Source: Bacteroidales bacterium
Lineage (GTDB): Bacteria > Bacteroidota > Bacteroidia > Bacteroidales > GCA-2748055
NCBI GenBank assembly: GCA_029934875.1
Contig: JAOZLK010000023.1
Span: 1-16,936, forward strand
Direction of reading: 5' to 3'
Length of the DNA: 16,936 nucleotides
Shown here: in pieces, positions 1 through 5,967 of the stretch
Layout: every line of letters begins with the position of its first letter
Numbering within the stretch: the first letter of the stretch is position 1
Program-made: the position numbers and the translations under genes
Notes under the pieces: model-generated
The model's database searches: none
Seen by the model: the letters and a program-made list of their open reading frames with translations, nothing else
Told to the model about the DNA's origin: nothing

Positions 1-628
1 CCACGGGGATGATCATCTCTTTGGGCACCTGTTCGGTAGAGAAGACGACATTGAATCCTCCATGGACATCCATCTTTCTCAGTTTTTTTCGGAGTAAATA
101 GGCCAGTTTGCAATTATAGGTATCTCCAAAATCAACCACCCTGATTTGTGAAGGATCCACTTTTCCTCCAGAGCCCATAGAGCTGACCAGTTTCAGGCCC
201 TTGTTTACTGCATGGTAAATCAGGAGAATCTTTGGAGCCAGGGTATCGATTGCATCAACCACGAAGTCAAATGCTTCATCCAGAATCTCCGGAATACGCT
301 CCTCCATAATAAACTCGTTGATCATTGTGAGTTCAAGCCCGGGATTAATCTGCTTCAGGCGATCTCCCATCACTTCTACCTTATCCTGATAAAGGCTTGC
401 GTGTGTGGCCGGTAACTGGCGATTTATATTGGAGGGCTGAATGGTATCAGTATCGATAATGGTCATTCGTCCAACCCCACTTCGACAAATCATTTCTGCG
501 GCCATGGCACCTACACCACCCATGCCAACCACCAGGACATTGGATTGCTTTAGTTTCTCAAAACCCTCCTTACCAAGTATTTGTATGGTACGTTCCTGCC
601 AGCCAGGATGTGGACCGCCTGGATTCAT
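1..628 (-). CDS. tcdA: tRNA threonylcarbamoyladenosine dehydratase (ThiF/E1-like), 3' end cut by window
   Basis: Reverse-strand reading gives about 209 residues starting MNPGGPHPGWQERT. An ATP-binding Rossmann segment follows at about residues 33-42 (VLVVGMGGVGA), then IIDTDTIQPSNINRQ at about 59-73, where TcdA proteins have the D-D-V..SN.NRQ motif, and then DFVVDAIDTLAPK. TcdA is an E1-like enzyme that uses ATP to cyclise t6A37 of ANN-decoding tRNAs to ct6A. The family is about 240-270 residues, so roughly 30-60 C-terminal residues lie left of base 1. The ATG at 628 lies 12 bases after the stop of the tatD-like gene, so the two are probably co-transcribed from gltX. MoeB and ThiF are relatives, but the N-terminal region before the glycine loop and the NRQ context fit TcdA better. 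The assignment rests on motif recognition; the C-terminal part cannot be seen. Confidence 0.85.
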   Translation of the reverse strand, partial: MNPGGPHPGWQERTIQILGKEGFEKLKQSNVLVVGMGGVGAMAAEMICRSGVGRMTIIDTDTIQPSNINRQLPATHASLYQDKVEVMGDRLKQINPGLELTMINEFIMEERIPEILDEAFDFVVDAIDTLAPKILLIYHAVNKGLKLVSSMGSGGKVDPSQIRVVDFGDTYNCKLAYLLRKKLRKMDVHGGFNVVFSTEQVPKEMIIPV

Positions 629-640
629 TTCAGCTTAAAA

Positions 641-1330
641 TCAAAAAATTCCTGCAAACTTTGGCATGTGGTTCTTCACATTTTCCACAATTTGCACGCG
701 AAGCTGATCCAGAGAAACCTCTTTCAATTCAGCTGCAGTAAAATAAACTTCCCTGATATCCATTTCACCTTCATCGGTTTCCAGGAACATGTGATCCAGC
801 GGGACCTCTTTACAGGCCTCTATAACCTTTGTATTATCCTTGGCAATGGCCTCTCCGAATGAGATCAGGAAGCCAGCCTTTACCAGGTCAGCTGCCATTT
901 CCCTATTTCCATTGTAGCCATGAATAATCATGGGTACCGAAGGGTTATGCGCCTTCATGAATTCAATCATCTCATTAAAGGCCCTGACCACATGCAGAAT
1001 AACGGGAAGATCCGAAAACTCGGCAATATCAACCTGCTTTTCAAAAATGCGTTTCTGAACATCCATGGGAACGTCAATGGATTTATCGAGTCCGATTTCT
1101 CCTATGGCGAAAACGTTTGGGTTTTCAGTTGAGAGGCGAACTTTATTAAGGGTATCCTGCTCATCAAACTTTCCCACATTATAGGGATGGAATCCTACGG
1201 AATAATGTCCATACTCAATATCATCGGGGGGATACTGGCTGGCCATAAGACTACGCAATACCCACTCCTGTACATTATTGGCCTGCCTGTGGCCGTGAAT
1301 GTTCACAAAAAGTTTCTTCTCGTCTACCAT
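641..1330 (-). CDS. TatD-family metal-dependent hydrolase, short form
   Basis: A protein of 229 residues with the TatD TIM-barrel metal ligands: HGH at 12-14 in place of the usual HCH, GFHP at 46-49, E78 in AIGEIGLD, H113 in VILHVVRA, H137 in IIHGYNG and D186 in ETDEGE. TatD proteins use two divalent metals; members have been described as 3'-5' exonucleases/DNases, and one branch (DTD3) as D-aminoacyl-tRNA deacylase. The protein is about 30 residues shorter than the usual 255-265, missing mostly connecting and C-terminal parts, as in short Bacteroidota TatD proteins. It starts 11 bases after the gltX stop and ends 12 bases before tcdA, so it sits in the middle of a three-gene operon. Family membership is firm; the substrate is not known. 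Confidence 0.85.
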   Translation of the reverse strand: MVDEKKLFVNIHGHRQANNVQEWVLRSLMASQYPPDDIEYGHYSVGFHPYNVGKFDEQDTLNKVRLSTENPNVFAIGEIGLDKSIDVPMDVQKRIFEKQVDIAEFSDLPVILHVVRAFNEMIEFMKAHNPSVPMIIHGYNGNREMAADLVKAGFLISFGEAIAKDNTKVIEACKEVPLDHMFLETDEGEMDIREVYFTAAELKEVSLDQLRVQIVENVKNHMPKFAGIF

Positions 1331-1341
1331 GATATCCCTGT

Positions 1342-2868
1342 TTAGATCGTTATTTTTTCAATTCCGCTACTCATCCTTGCGACCACCTCTTCCTTTCCGA
1401 TGAAGGAGGCCAGGTCAAAAAGTCCCGGACCTTTGGCTGCACCAACCAGCAAGAGTCTCCATGCATTCATGATTGCACCCATACCCCACTCCTTTTCCAT
1501 GATCAATCCCTTTACCTTAGCTTCAAGAGATGCAGCATCAAATGGTTCACAGGAGTTAATTGCTTCTGCAAGAAGGGCCATCTTTTCAGGAATATCTGCC
1601 TTCCAGCGCTTCTTCACCACATTTGCATCGTAAGAATCAGGGGCAGAAAAAAAGAACCACGACTGATCCCATATTTCGTGCAGGAAGCCAATTCTCGGCT
1701 TAATAAGCGGGACCAGGGCCTGTAGCTCTTCATCGCTGACTGCTCTTCCGTGTTCTTCCAATTCCCTGGAAAAAGCGCTATAAAGTACCTCATCTGCCAG
1801 GAGCCCAATGTGCTGTTGGTTGAACCATTTGGATTTTTCGGGATCAAACCTGGAACCTGATTTCCCCACCTTCTCAAGCTGAAATTCTTTAATAAGCTCG
1901 GGAAGAGAGAAAAGCTCCTGTTCGGATCCGGGGTTCCATCCCAATAGGGCAAGAAGATTAATGCATGCCTCAGGAAGGTATCCCTCTTCTTTGTATCCTG
2001 GTGAAACAGCTCCATTTTTGGGATCGGTCCATTCCAGGGGAAATACCGGGAATCCTCCCTGCTCACCATCCCTTTTACTGAGTTTTCCTTTTCCATTTGG
2101 TTTCAGGATCAGGGGCAGGTGGGCAAAGGCCGGCATCAGGTGTTCCCAGCCAAATGCTTTGTATAAGGCTACATGTAAAGGAAGCGACGGGAGCCACTCT
2201 TCTCCCCTGATCACATGTGAAATGGCCATCAGGACATCGTCCACAACGTTCGCGAGGTGATAGGTAGGCATTCCATCGGACTTGAATAATACCTTGTCAT
2301 CCAGGGTGGCGGTAGAGACCACCACCTCTCCCCTGACCAGGTCTTCCATCACAATCTCCTGATCAGGCTCAAACCTGAAACGGATTACGTAAGGGATTCC
2401 CTTCTCTATGAGTTCTTTCACTTTCGATGCCTCCATGTTCAGAGAATTACTCAATGACTCCCTGATCCTTGCGTCGTAAACAAAAGTAGCCCCTTTCGAT
2501 TCGTGCGCCTTCCTTAATTCGTCAAGCTCCCCGGGGGTATCAAAAGCATAATAGGCATGCCCGGCTTCCACCAGCTGTAGTGCATACTGCTCATACTGCG
2601 CCTTCCGCTCAGATTGCCTGTAGGGTCCGAAACTACCACCGAAACCCGGACCTTCATCGGGAACCAGGCCACACCATTTTAAGGATGAGATAATATAATC
2701 CTCTGCACCTGGAACAAAGCGTGTCTGGTCGGTATCTTCAATCCGCAGGATGAAGGCTCCATTGTGCTTTTTAGCAAAGAGGTAATTAAAAAGGGCAGTC
2801 CGCAATCCGCCTATGTGAAGTGGCCCCGTAGGACTGGGGGCAAATCTTACCCTGATGTTATCATTCAT
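1342..2868 (-). CDS. gltX: Glutamate--tRNA ligase (GluRS)
   Basis: Class I aminoacyl-tRNA synthetase that charges tRNA-Glu in the cytoplasm. From the ATG at 2868 it is 508 residues. The signature regions are RFAPSPTGPLHIGG at residues 8-21 (HIGH motif), FILRIEDTD just after, HVIRGEEWLPS at about 218-228, and KLSKRDG at 262-268 (KMSKS motif); a helical anticodon-binding C-terminal region follows. The frame is open 14 codons further to an ATG at 2910, but that extension is not GluRS-like and covers the promoter core TATCTTTG, so 2868 is preferred. It is the first gene of an operon with the tatD-like gene (11-base gap) and tcdA. Whether the enzyme is discriminating or also charges tRNA-Gln cannot be told from the sequence. 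Divergent to kbl. Confidence 0.95.
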   Translation of the reverse strand: MNDNIRVRFAPSPTGPLHIGGLRTALFNYLFAKKHNGAFILRIEDTDQTRFVPGAEDYIISSLKWCGLVPDEGPGFGGSFGPYRQSERKAQYEQYALQLVEAGHAYYAFDTPGELDELRKAHESKGATFVYDARIRESLSNSLNMEASKVKELIEKGIPYVIRFRFEPDQEIVMEDLVRGEVVVSTATLDDKVLFKSDGMPTYHLANVVDDVLMAISHVIRGEEWLPSLPLHVALYKAFGWEHLMPAFAHLPLILKPNGKGKLSKRDGEQGGFPVFPLEWTDPKNGAVSPGYKEEGYLPEACINLLALLGWNPGSEQELFSLPELIKEFQLEKVGKSGSRFDPEKSKWFNQQHIGLLADEVLYSAFSRELEEHGRAVSDEELQALVPLIKPRIGFLHEIWDQSWFFFSAPDSYDANVVKKRWKADIPEKMALLAEAINSCEPFDAASLEAKVKGLIMEKEWGMGAIMNAWRLLLVGAAKGPGLFDLASFIGKEEVVARMSSGIEKITI

Positions 2869-2886
2869 AGCTTTATTCCGTTTGCA

Positions 2887-2894
2887 CAAAGATA
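2887..2894 (-). promoter_or_regulatory. gltX promoter, -7 box TATCTTTG
   Basis: The reverse strand reads TATCTTTG here, a full match to the Bacteroidota primary-sigma -7 consensus TAnnTTTG. Transcription would start around 2880, leaving a leader of about a dozen bases before the ATG at 2868. No clear TTTG -33 box is visible at the usual distance. Its place inside the longer open frame argues against the 2910 start. Confidence 0.6.
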
Positions 2895-2932
2895 GTATGT
2901 TCTTTATCATTTTTTAGCGACGCAGAAACTCC

Positions 2933-2942
2933 TAATTTCGCA
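2933..2942 (+). promoter_or_regulatory. kbl promoter, -7 box TAATTTCG
   Basis: TAATTTCGCA differs from the Bacteroidota -7 consensus TAnnTTTG at one base and lies 25 bases before the kbl ATG. A T-rich stretch at 2911-2915 is at roughly the -33 position but has no TTTG. The same ten bases occur at the equivalent place upstream of the TonB-dependent receptor gene (12396-12405, minus strand), which supports the call. Confidence 0.5.
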
Positions 2943-2967
2943 TACAATCAAATTAATAGCAAAAACC

Positions 2968-4155
2968 ATGTACGGCAAAATCAAAGAGCATCTTAAGCAG
3001 GAACTGAATGCCATTTCAGAAGCTGGCCTTTTTAAGGCGGAACGGATCATCACTTCATCCCAGTCGGCCGAAATTCAACTGGAAGATGGAAAAAGGGTAC
3101 TTAATTTTTGTGCCAATAACTACCTGGGGCTCTCAGACCATCCCCAGCTGGTGGAGGCTGCAAAAGAGGCCCTGGATACCCATGGCTATGGAATGTCGTC
3201 GGTTCGTTTTATCTGCGGTTGCCAGGATATGCACAAGACCCTGGAGGCAAAAATCGCGGAGTACTTTGGATGTGAGGATACCATTCTTTATGCGGCCTGT
3301 TTCGATGCCAATGGTGGTCTCTTCGAGCCCTTGCTGACAGCCGAGGATGCGATTATTTCAGATTCCCTGAATCATGCTTCCATCATCGACGGTGTAAGGT
3401 TATGCAAGGCTCAGCGTTATCGCTATAATAATGCCGACATGGAGGACCTTGAGCAGCAGCTGATCACTGCCCAGGAACAACGTTTCAGAATCATTGTCAC
3501 CGATGGTGTTTTCTCCATGGACGGAAATGTGCCACCGGTGGACCAGATCTGTGCACTTGCAGAAAAATATGATGCCCTTGTCATGGTGGACGAATGCCAT
3601 TCGGCCGGAGTGGTAGGCGAGACTGGCCGGGGTGTTACTGAGCTGTTTAATATCCGTGGAAAAGTGGATATTATCACTGGAACGCTGGGCAAGGCCTTTG
3701 GAGGTGCCATTGGAGGTTTCACTACAGGAAGAAAGGAAATTATAGAAATGCTTCGCCAGCGTTCACGCCCCTACCTCTTCTCCAACTCGCTGCCGCCGGC
3801 TGTTGTGGGAGCCGGAATCCGAATGTTCGACATGATGAAGGAAACCAGTGAGCTCCAGGAGAGGCTGCACAAAAATACCGCATTTTTCACAAAGCAAATG
3901 CTGGCTGCTGGTTTCGATATTAAGCCCACCCAGAGTGCCATCTGTGCCGTGATGCTTTATGATGCAAAACTCTCCCAGGTCTTTGCCGCAAAACTTCTCG
4001 AGGAGGGTATTTACGTAATTGGATTCTATTTCCCGGTGGTTCCAAAGGATCAGGCCAGGATCAGGGTTCAGCTCTCAGCCGCCCATAAACAGGAACACCT
4101 TGATAAGGCAGTTGCGGCCTTTATCAAAGTGGGAAAAGACTTGAATGTAATCTGA
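2968..4155 (+). CDS. kbl: Glycine C-acetyltransferase (2-amino-3-ketobutyrate CoA ligase)
   Basis: PLP enzyme of the alpha-oxoamine synthase family, 395 residues (E. coli Kbl is 398). It interconverts 2-amino-3-oxobutyrate plus CoA with glycine plus acetyl-CoA, the second step of threonine breakdown through threonine dehydrogenase. It resembles Kbl along its whole length: NFCANNYLGL at 46-55, SVRFICG at 78-84, FDANGGLFE at 112-120, SDSLNHASIIDGVRLCKA at 131-148, and VDECHSAG at 207-214 with D208 and H211 contacting PLP. The Schiff-base lysine is K242 in TGTLGKAFGG, and QRSRPYLFSNSLPP follows. No tdh is adjacent. The gene stands alone on the plus strand, divergent from gltX, and its stop TGA directly abuts the stop of the convergent membrane-protein gene. 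Serine palmitoyltransferase and AONS relatives fit less well. Confidence 0.93.
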   Translation: MYGKIKEHLKQELNAISEAGLFKAERIITSSQSAEIQLEDGKRVLNFCANNYLGLSDHPQLVEAAKEALDTHGYGMSSVRFICGCQDMHKTLEAKIAEYFGCEDTILYAACFDANGGLFEPLLTAEDAIISDSLNHASIIDGVRLCKAQRYRYNNADMEDLEQQLITAQEQRFRIIVTDGVFSMDGNVPPVDQICALAEKYDALVMVDECHSAGVVGETGRGVTELFNIRGKVDIITGTLGKAFGGAIGGFTTGRKEIIEMLRQRSRPYLFSNSLPPAVVGAGIRMFDMMKETSELQERLHKNTAFFTKQMLAAGFDIKPTQSAICAVMLYDAKLSQVFAAKLLEEGIYVIGFYFPVVPKDQARIRVQLSAAHKQEHLDKAVAAFIKVGKDLNVI

Positions 4156-4545
4156 TCAGACCAGCCTGCGTTTACCGAGACCGGCATCGGTTAATACGAG
4201 GATAAACAGAGCAATCAGGGCCGCAGCAACGCCACCCGAGAAATTGATTTTTGATAAAAACTGTAAATTCAGGTTAAACTCCGGAAGCTTCCATTCCAGG
4301 CTGGAAAAAGGGTCCCCCACCTGTATGAACCTGGCCCCTGGTTCTGCATAAACTACAGCAAGAATCACCAGGGTGATCCCCAGCAGGATGATCACAATCT
4401 GTCCACCTTTTCCAATAAGTGGTTTATAGGCTTTCTTTTCAGGGGCTGACGCAATCAGATCCATTACCTGGCCGGTGAAATCCTTGGGAGCCTGTTCAAG
4501 ACCTCCCTCCATGATTAGCTTGGATATTTTGGGATCACGTTCCAT
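4156..4545 (-). CDS. Small two-helix membrane protein, putative partner (anti-sigma) of the ECF sigma factor
   Basis: I do not recognise a family. From the ATG at 4545 it has 129 residues: a cytoplasmic-looking charged region 1-46, a hydrophobic helix at about 48-67 (IVIILLGITLVILAVVYA), a loop of about 35 residues with SLEWKLPEF, a second helix at about 103-121, and a short basic tail GKRRLV. It begins one base after the sigma-factor stop (TAA-T-ATG); a TTG nine bases upstream, overlapping the sigma gene, is an alternative start. Anti-sigma factors are typically membrane proteins encoded directly after their ECF sigma gene, so position and topology suggest that role. It has no zinc-type HxxxCxxC motif, which makes the role an inference. 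The stop abuts that of kbl. Confidence 0.75.
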   Translation of the reverse strand: MERDPKISKLIMEGGLEQAPKDFTGQVMDLIASAPEKKAYKPLIGKGGQIVIILLGITLVILAVVYAEPGARFIQVGDPFSSLEWKLPEFNLNLQFLSKINFSGGVAAALIALFILVLTDAGLGKRRLV

Positions 4546-4546
4546 A

Positions 4547-5119
4547 TTAAACAATTGAATTTAGTTCTTTTTTAAGGTACTCGCTCAATACCTGGTACAT
4601 TTTTTTTCTCGACCTGTGCAATTTAATACGGATATTATTACTGGTAAGGCCGGTTACTTCTGCAATCTCTTCAAGCGATAATTCATCATAATAAAAGAGG
4701 GTTACCACCACAGCATCGGTTTCTGCAAGGGCCTCGATGGCCATCCTGAGGTAGTGCTTTCTTTCCTCCCCGCTTAACAAATCAAGGCCGCTTACATCCT
4801 GACTATTCACTTCCATATCGGGAAGTTCATCCACCATATCGATGATCTTAACCTTCTTTCTTATCTCGCTGATGCAATGGTTGTAGGAGATCCGGTATAT
4901 CCAGGTTGAGAACTTCGACTTTTCGCGGAAGTTTTCCATGGAACGATAAACCTTCACAAATACCTCCTGGGCGGCATCAGCGGCATCAGCTTCCACAGTA
5001 AGCATTCTCAGGCATATGGTATAGACCATATCACTGTACCTGTCAACCAGGAGGGAGAAGGCCTCCTTGTCTCCCGACTTCACCCGGTCGATAATGTATT
5101 TCTCCTCACGATCATCCAT
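4547..5119 (-). CDS. ECF-family RNA polymerase sigma factor
   Basis: A protein of 190 residues with only the sigma-2 and sigma-4 domains, as in extracytoplasmic-function sigma factors. Sigma-2 covers about 20-90: FSLLVDRYSDMVYTICLRML, DAAQEVFVKVYRSMENF, then KFSTWIYRISYNHCISEIRKK. An acidic linker follows at 94-118, and sigma-4 covers about 123-180 with the helix-turn-helix LSLEEIAEVTGLTSNNIRIKLHRSRKKM. It recruits core polymerase to promoters of the AAC / CGTC kind; exactly such a promoter lies just upstream, so it probably activates its own transcription. The predicted start of transcription is only about five bases before the ATG at 5119, so the mRNA may be almost leaderless. Translation is likely coupled to the next gene. 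The signal it answers is unknown. Confidence 0.93.
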   Translation of the reverse strand: MDDREEKYIIDRVKSGDKEAFSLLVDRYSDMVYTICLRMLTVEADAADAAQEVFVKVYRSMENFREKSKFSTWIYRISYNHCISEIRKKVKIIDMVDELPDMEVNSQDVSGLDLLSGEERKHYLRMAIEALAETDAVVVTLFYYDELSLEEIAEVTGLTSNNIRIKLHRSRKKMYQVLSEYLKKELNSIV

Positions 5120-5130
5120 TCAAGCTATAA

Positions 5131-5156
5131 GACGCAAGTCCCGGATTGATGTTACA
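5131..5156 (-). promoter_or_regulatory. ECF-type promoter of the sigma-factor gene
   Basis: On the reverse strand TGTAACA (5156-5150) is followed after 15 bases by CGTC (5134-5131). ECF sigma factors typically read an AAC-containing -35 element and a CGTC-like -10 element at about 15-17 bases. It faces the sigma gene and mirrors the divergent promoter at 5199-5225, which suggests autoregulation. Confidence 0.65.
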
Positions 5157-5198
5157 TCTTAGAAACGTTAAAATTTATAAAAAAAGTCTGTGCATTTC

Positions 5199-5225
5199 TG
5201 TAACATGATCCAGAAAGGCTGCGTC
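5199..5225 (+). promoter_or_regulatory. ECF-type promoter of the divergent membrane-protein gene
   Basis: TGTAACA (5199-5205), a 16-base spacer, then CGTC (5222-5225), facing the gene that starts at 5266. It has the same -35 heptamer and -10 tetramer as the sigma gene's own promoter on the other strand, so both are likely read by the neighbouring ECF sigma factor. Confidence 0.65.
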
Positions 5226-5265
5226 AAAGAGGAAAATTGTTAATGTTTAACCAAAACTCAATATC

Positions 5266-5604
5266 ATGTTAACGGAAATATTAGTACCCATATCAGTTTT
5301 TGCAGCCTCCTTTGGAATCGTCTATGTAATTGTCACCGCCAGGAATCGCGAAAAAATGGCCATGATTGAAAAAGGTATCGATCCAAAAGAATTCATGGCC
5401 AAACCCAAAACAAATAATAACGGGATCATCAAATGGGCCCTGTTGCTGGTGGGTGTTGGAATCGGTTTGTTCCTGGGGAGCGTTCTCGATACCTATACCG
5501 ATATACCTGAGGAGCCTGCCTATTTTGCCTGTGCCCTGCTTTTTGGTGGACTTGGCCTGGTCGGAGCCTTCCTCATCACCAGGAAGAGTGAGCCCAAGGA
5601 GTAA
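5266..5604 (+). CDS. Small three-helix inner-membrane protein, DUF6249-like
   Basis: A protein of 112 residues. Helix 1 spans about 4-24. A basic cytoplasmic loop follows with REKMAMIEKGIDPKEF (28-43) and an NNN stretch, then helix 2 at about 54-74 with glycine pairs (LLVGVGIGLFLGSVL), an acidic short loop DTYTDIPEEPAY, helix 3 at about 85-105 and a charged tail KSEPKE. The REKMAMIEKG..P pattern after the first helix is what I associate with DUF6249-type proteins of Bacteroidota, whose function is not established. It is transcribed away from an ECF sigma factor through a matching ECF promoter and has its own terminator at 5651-5677. It is therefore probably a target of, or a component in, the response governed by that sigma factor. 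Confidence 0.8.
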   Translation: MLTEILVPISVFAASFGIVYVIVTARNREKMAMIEKGIDPKEFMAKPKTNNNGIIKWALLLVGVGIGLFLGSVLDTYTDIPEEPAYFACALLFGGLGLVGAFLITRKSEPKE

Positions 5605-5650
5605 AGCCCCTTTAAGAATCTCAAGCCTATCTATCTACTATGAACTTAAG

Positions 5651-5677
5651 AAGGCATCCGTTTCGGGTGCCTTTTTT
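5651..5677 (+). terminator. Rho-independent terminator of the DUF6249-like gene
   Basis: The stem AGGCATCC / GGGTGCCT (one T-G pair) has a five-base loop GTTTC and is followed at once by a run of six T (5672-5677). It begins 47 bases after the stop at 5604. Confidence 0.8.
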
Positions 5678-5680
5678 CTA

Positions 5681-5760
5681 TGTTAAGGGATGCTTAATCG
5701 TAAGGTGCGTATTTTGCTTTGCAAAAAAATGCCATGTTACTTCCTAAGCATCCCTTAACA
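5681..5760. repeat. 80-base element with perfect 16-base terminal inverted repeats
   Basis: TGTTAAGGGATGCTTA (5681-5696) is the exact reverse complement of TAAGCATCCCTTAACA (5745-5760), separated by 48 bases. The centre holds a smaller hairpin, TTTTGC-TTT-GCAAAA (5712-5726), so a transcript could fold into a two-tier cruciform-like structure. The TG...CA ends resemble those of insertion elements or miniature inverted-repeat elements, but no target-site duplication is visible on either side (CTA left, AAT right). It encodes nothing. A structured RNA or a second terminator are other readings, but neither arm is followed by a T-run. Confidence 0.75.
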
Positions 5761-5913
5761 AATTGCAAGAGAAAGCCTTATAGGCTTCGGAGCTATACAT
5801 ACCCTCTCCTGTATTAATAAGTTGGATTAAAAAAGGACACCATTTTATTATGCCCGGGAGGAAACCTATAAATATTTGCTTGCAAAGATTTTAAGTGACG
5901 AATGGGCATAAAT
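5761..5913. other. Noncoding spacer with two small hairpins
   Basis: No credible gene lies between the 80-base element and the nrdJ terminator. Two small perfect hairpins are visible: AAGCCT-TAT-AGGCTT at 5773-5787 and TTTGC-TT-GCAAA at 5875-5886. The second resembles the inner hairpin of the 80-base element. Nothing else is recognised. Confidence 0.5.
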
Positions 5914-5945
5914 AAAGAGAGTGTACCGTTTGATACACTCTTTTT
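5914..5945 (-). terminator. Rho-independent terminator of nrdJ
   Basis: Stem AAAGAGAGTGTA (5914-5925, one G-T pair) with TACACTCTTTTT (5934-5945) and an eight-base loop. Read on the minus strand it lies 22 bases after the nrdJ stop and runs into a T-rich tail. The T-run on the plus side may also let it stop transcripts coming from the left. Confidence 0.75.
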
Positions 5946-5967
5946 AAAACAAACAAAGTTTTACACT

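Noticed and set aside
2869..2910. Longer gltX start at the ATG at 2910
   Set aside because: The extra 14 residues are not GluRS-like and the stretch contains the TATCTTTG promoter core; the family begins right at the MNDNIRVRFAPSP start.
4172..4190. Hairpin ACCGA...TCGGT as a terminator for kbl
   Set aside because: Only a five-base stem, inside the coding end of the opposite gene, and no T-run follows.
4546..4554. TTG start at 4554 for the two-helix protein, overlapping the sigma gene
   Set aside because: An ATG lies three codons later, one base after the sigma stop; nothing favours the rarer TTG, though it cannot be excluded.
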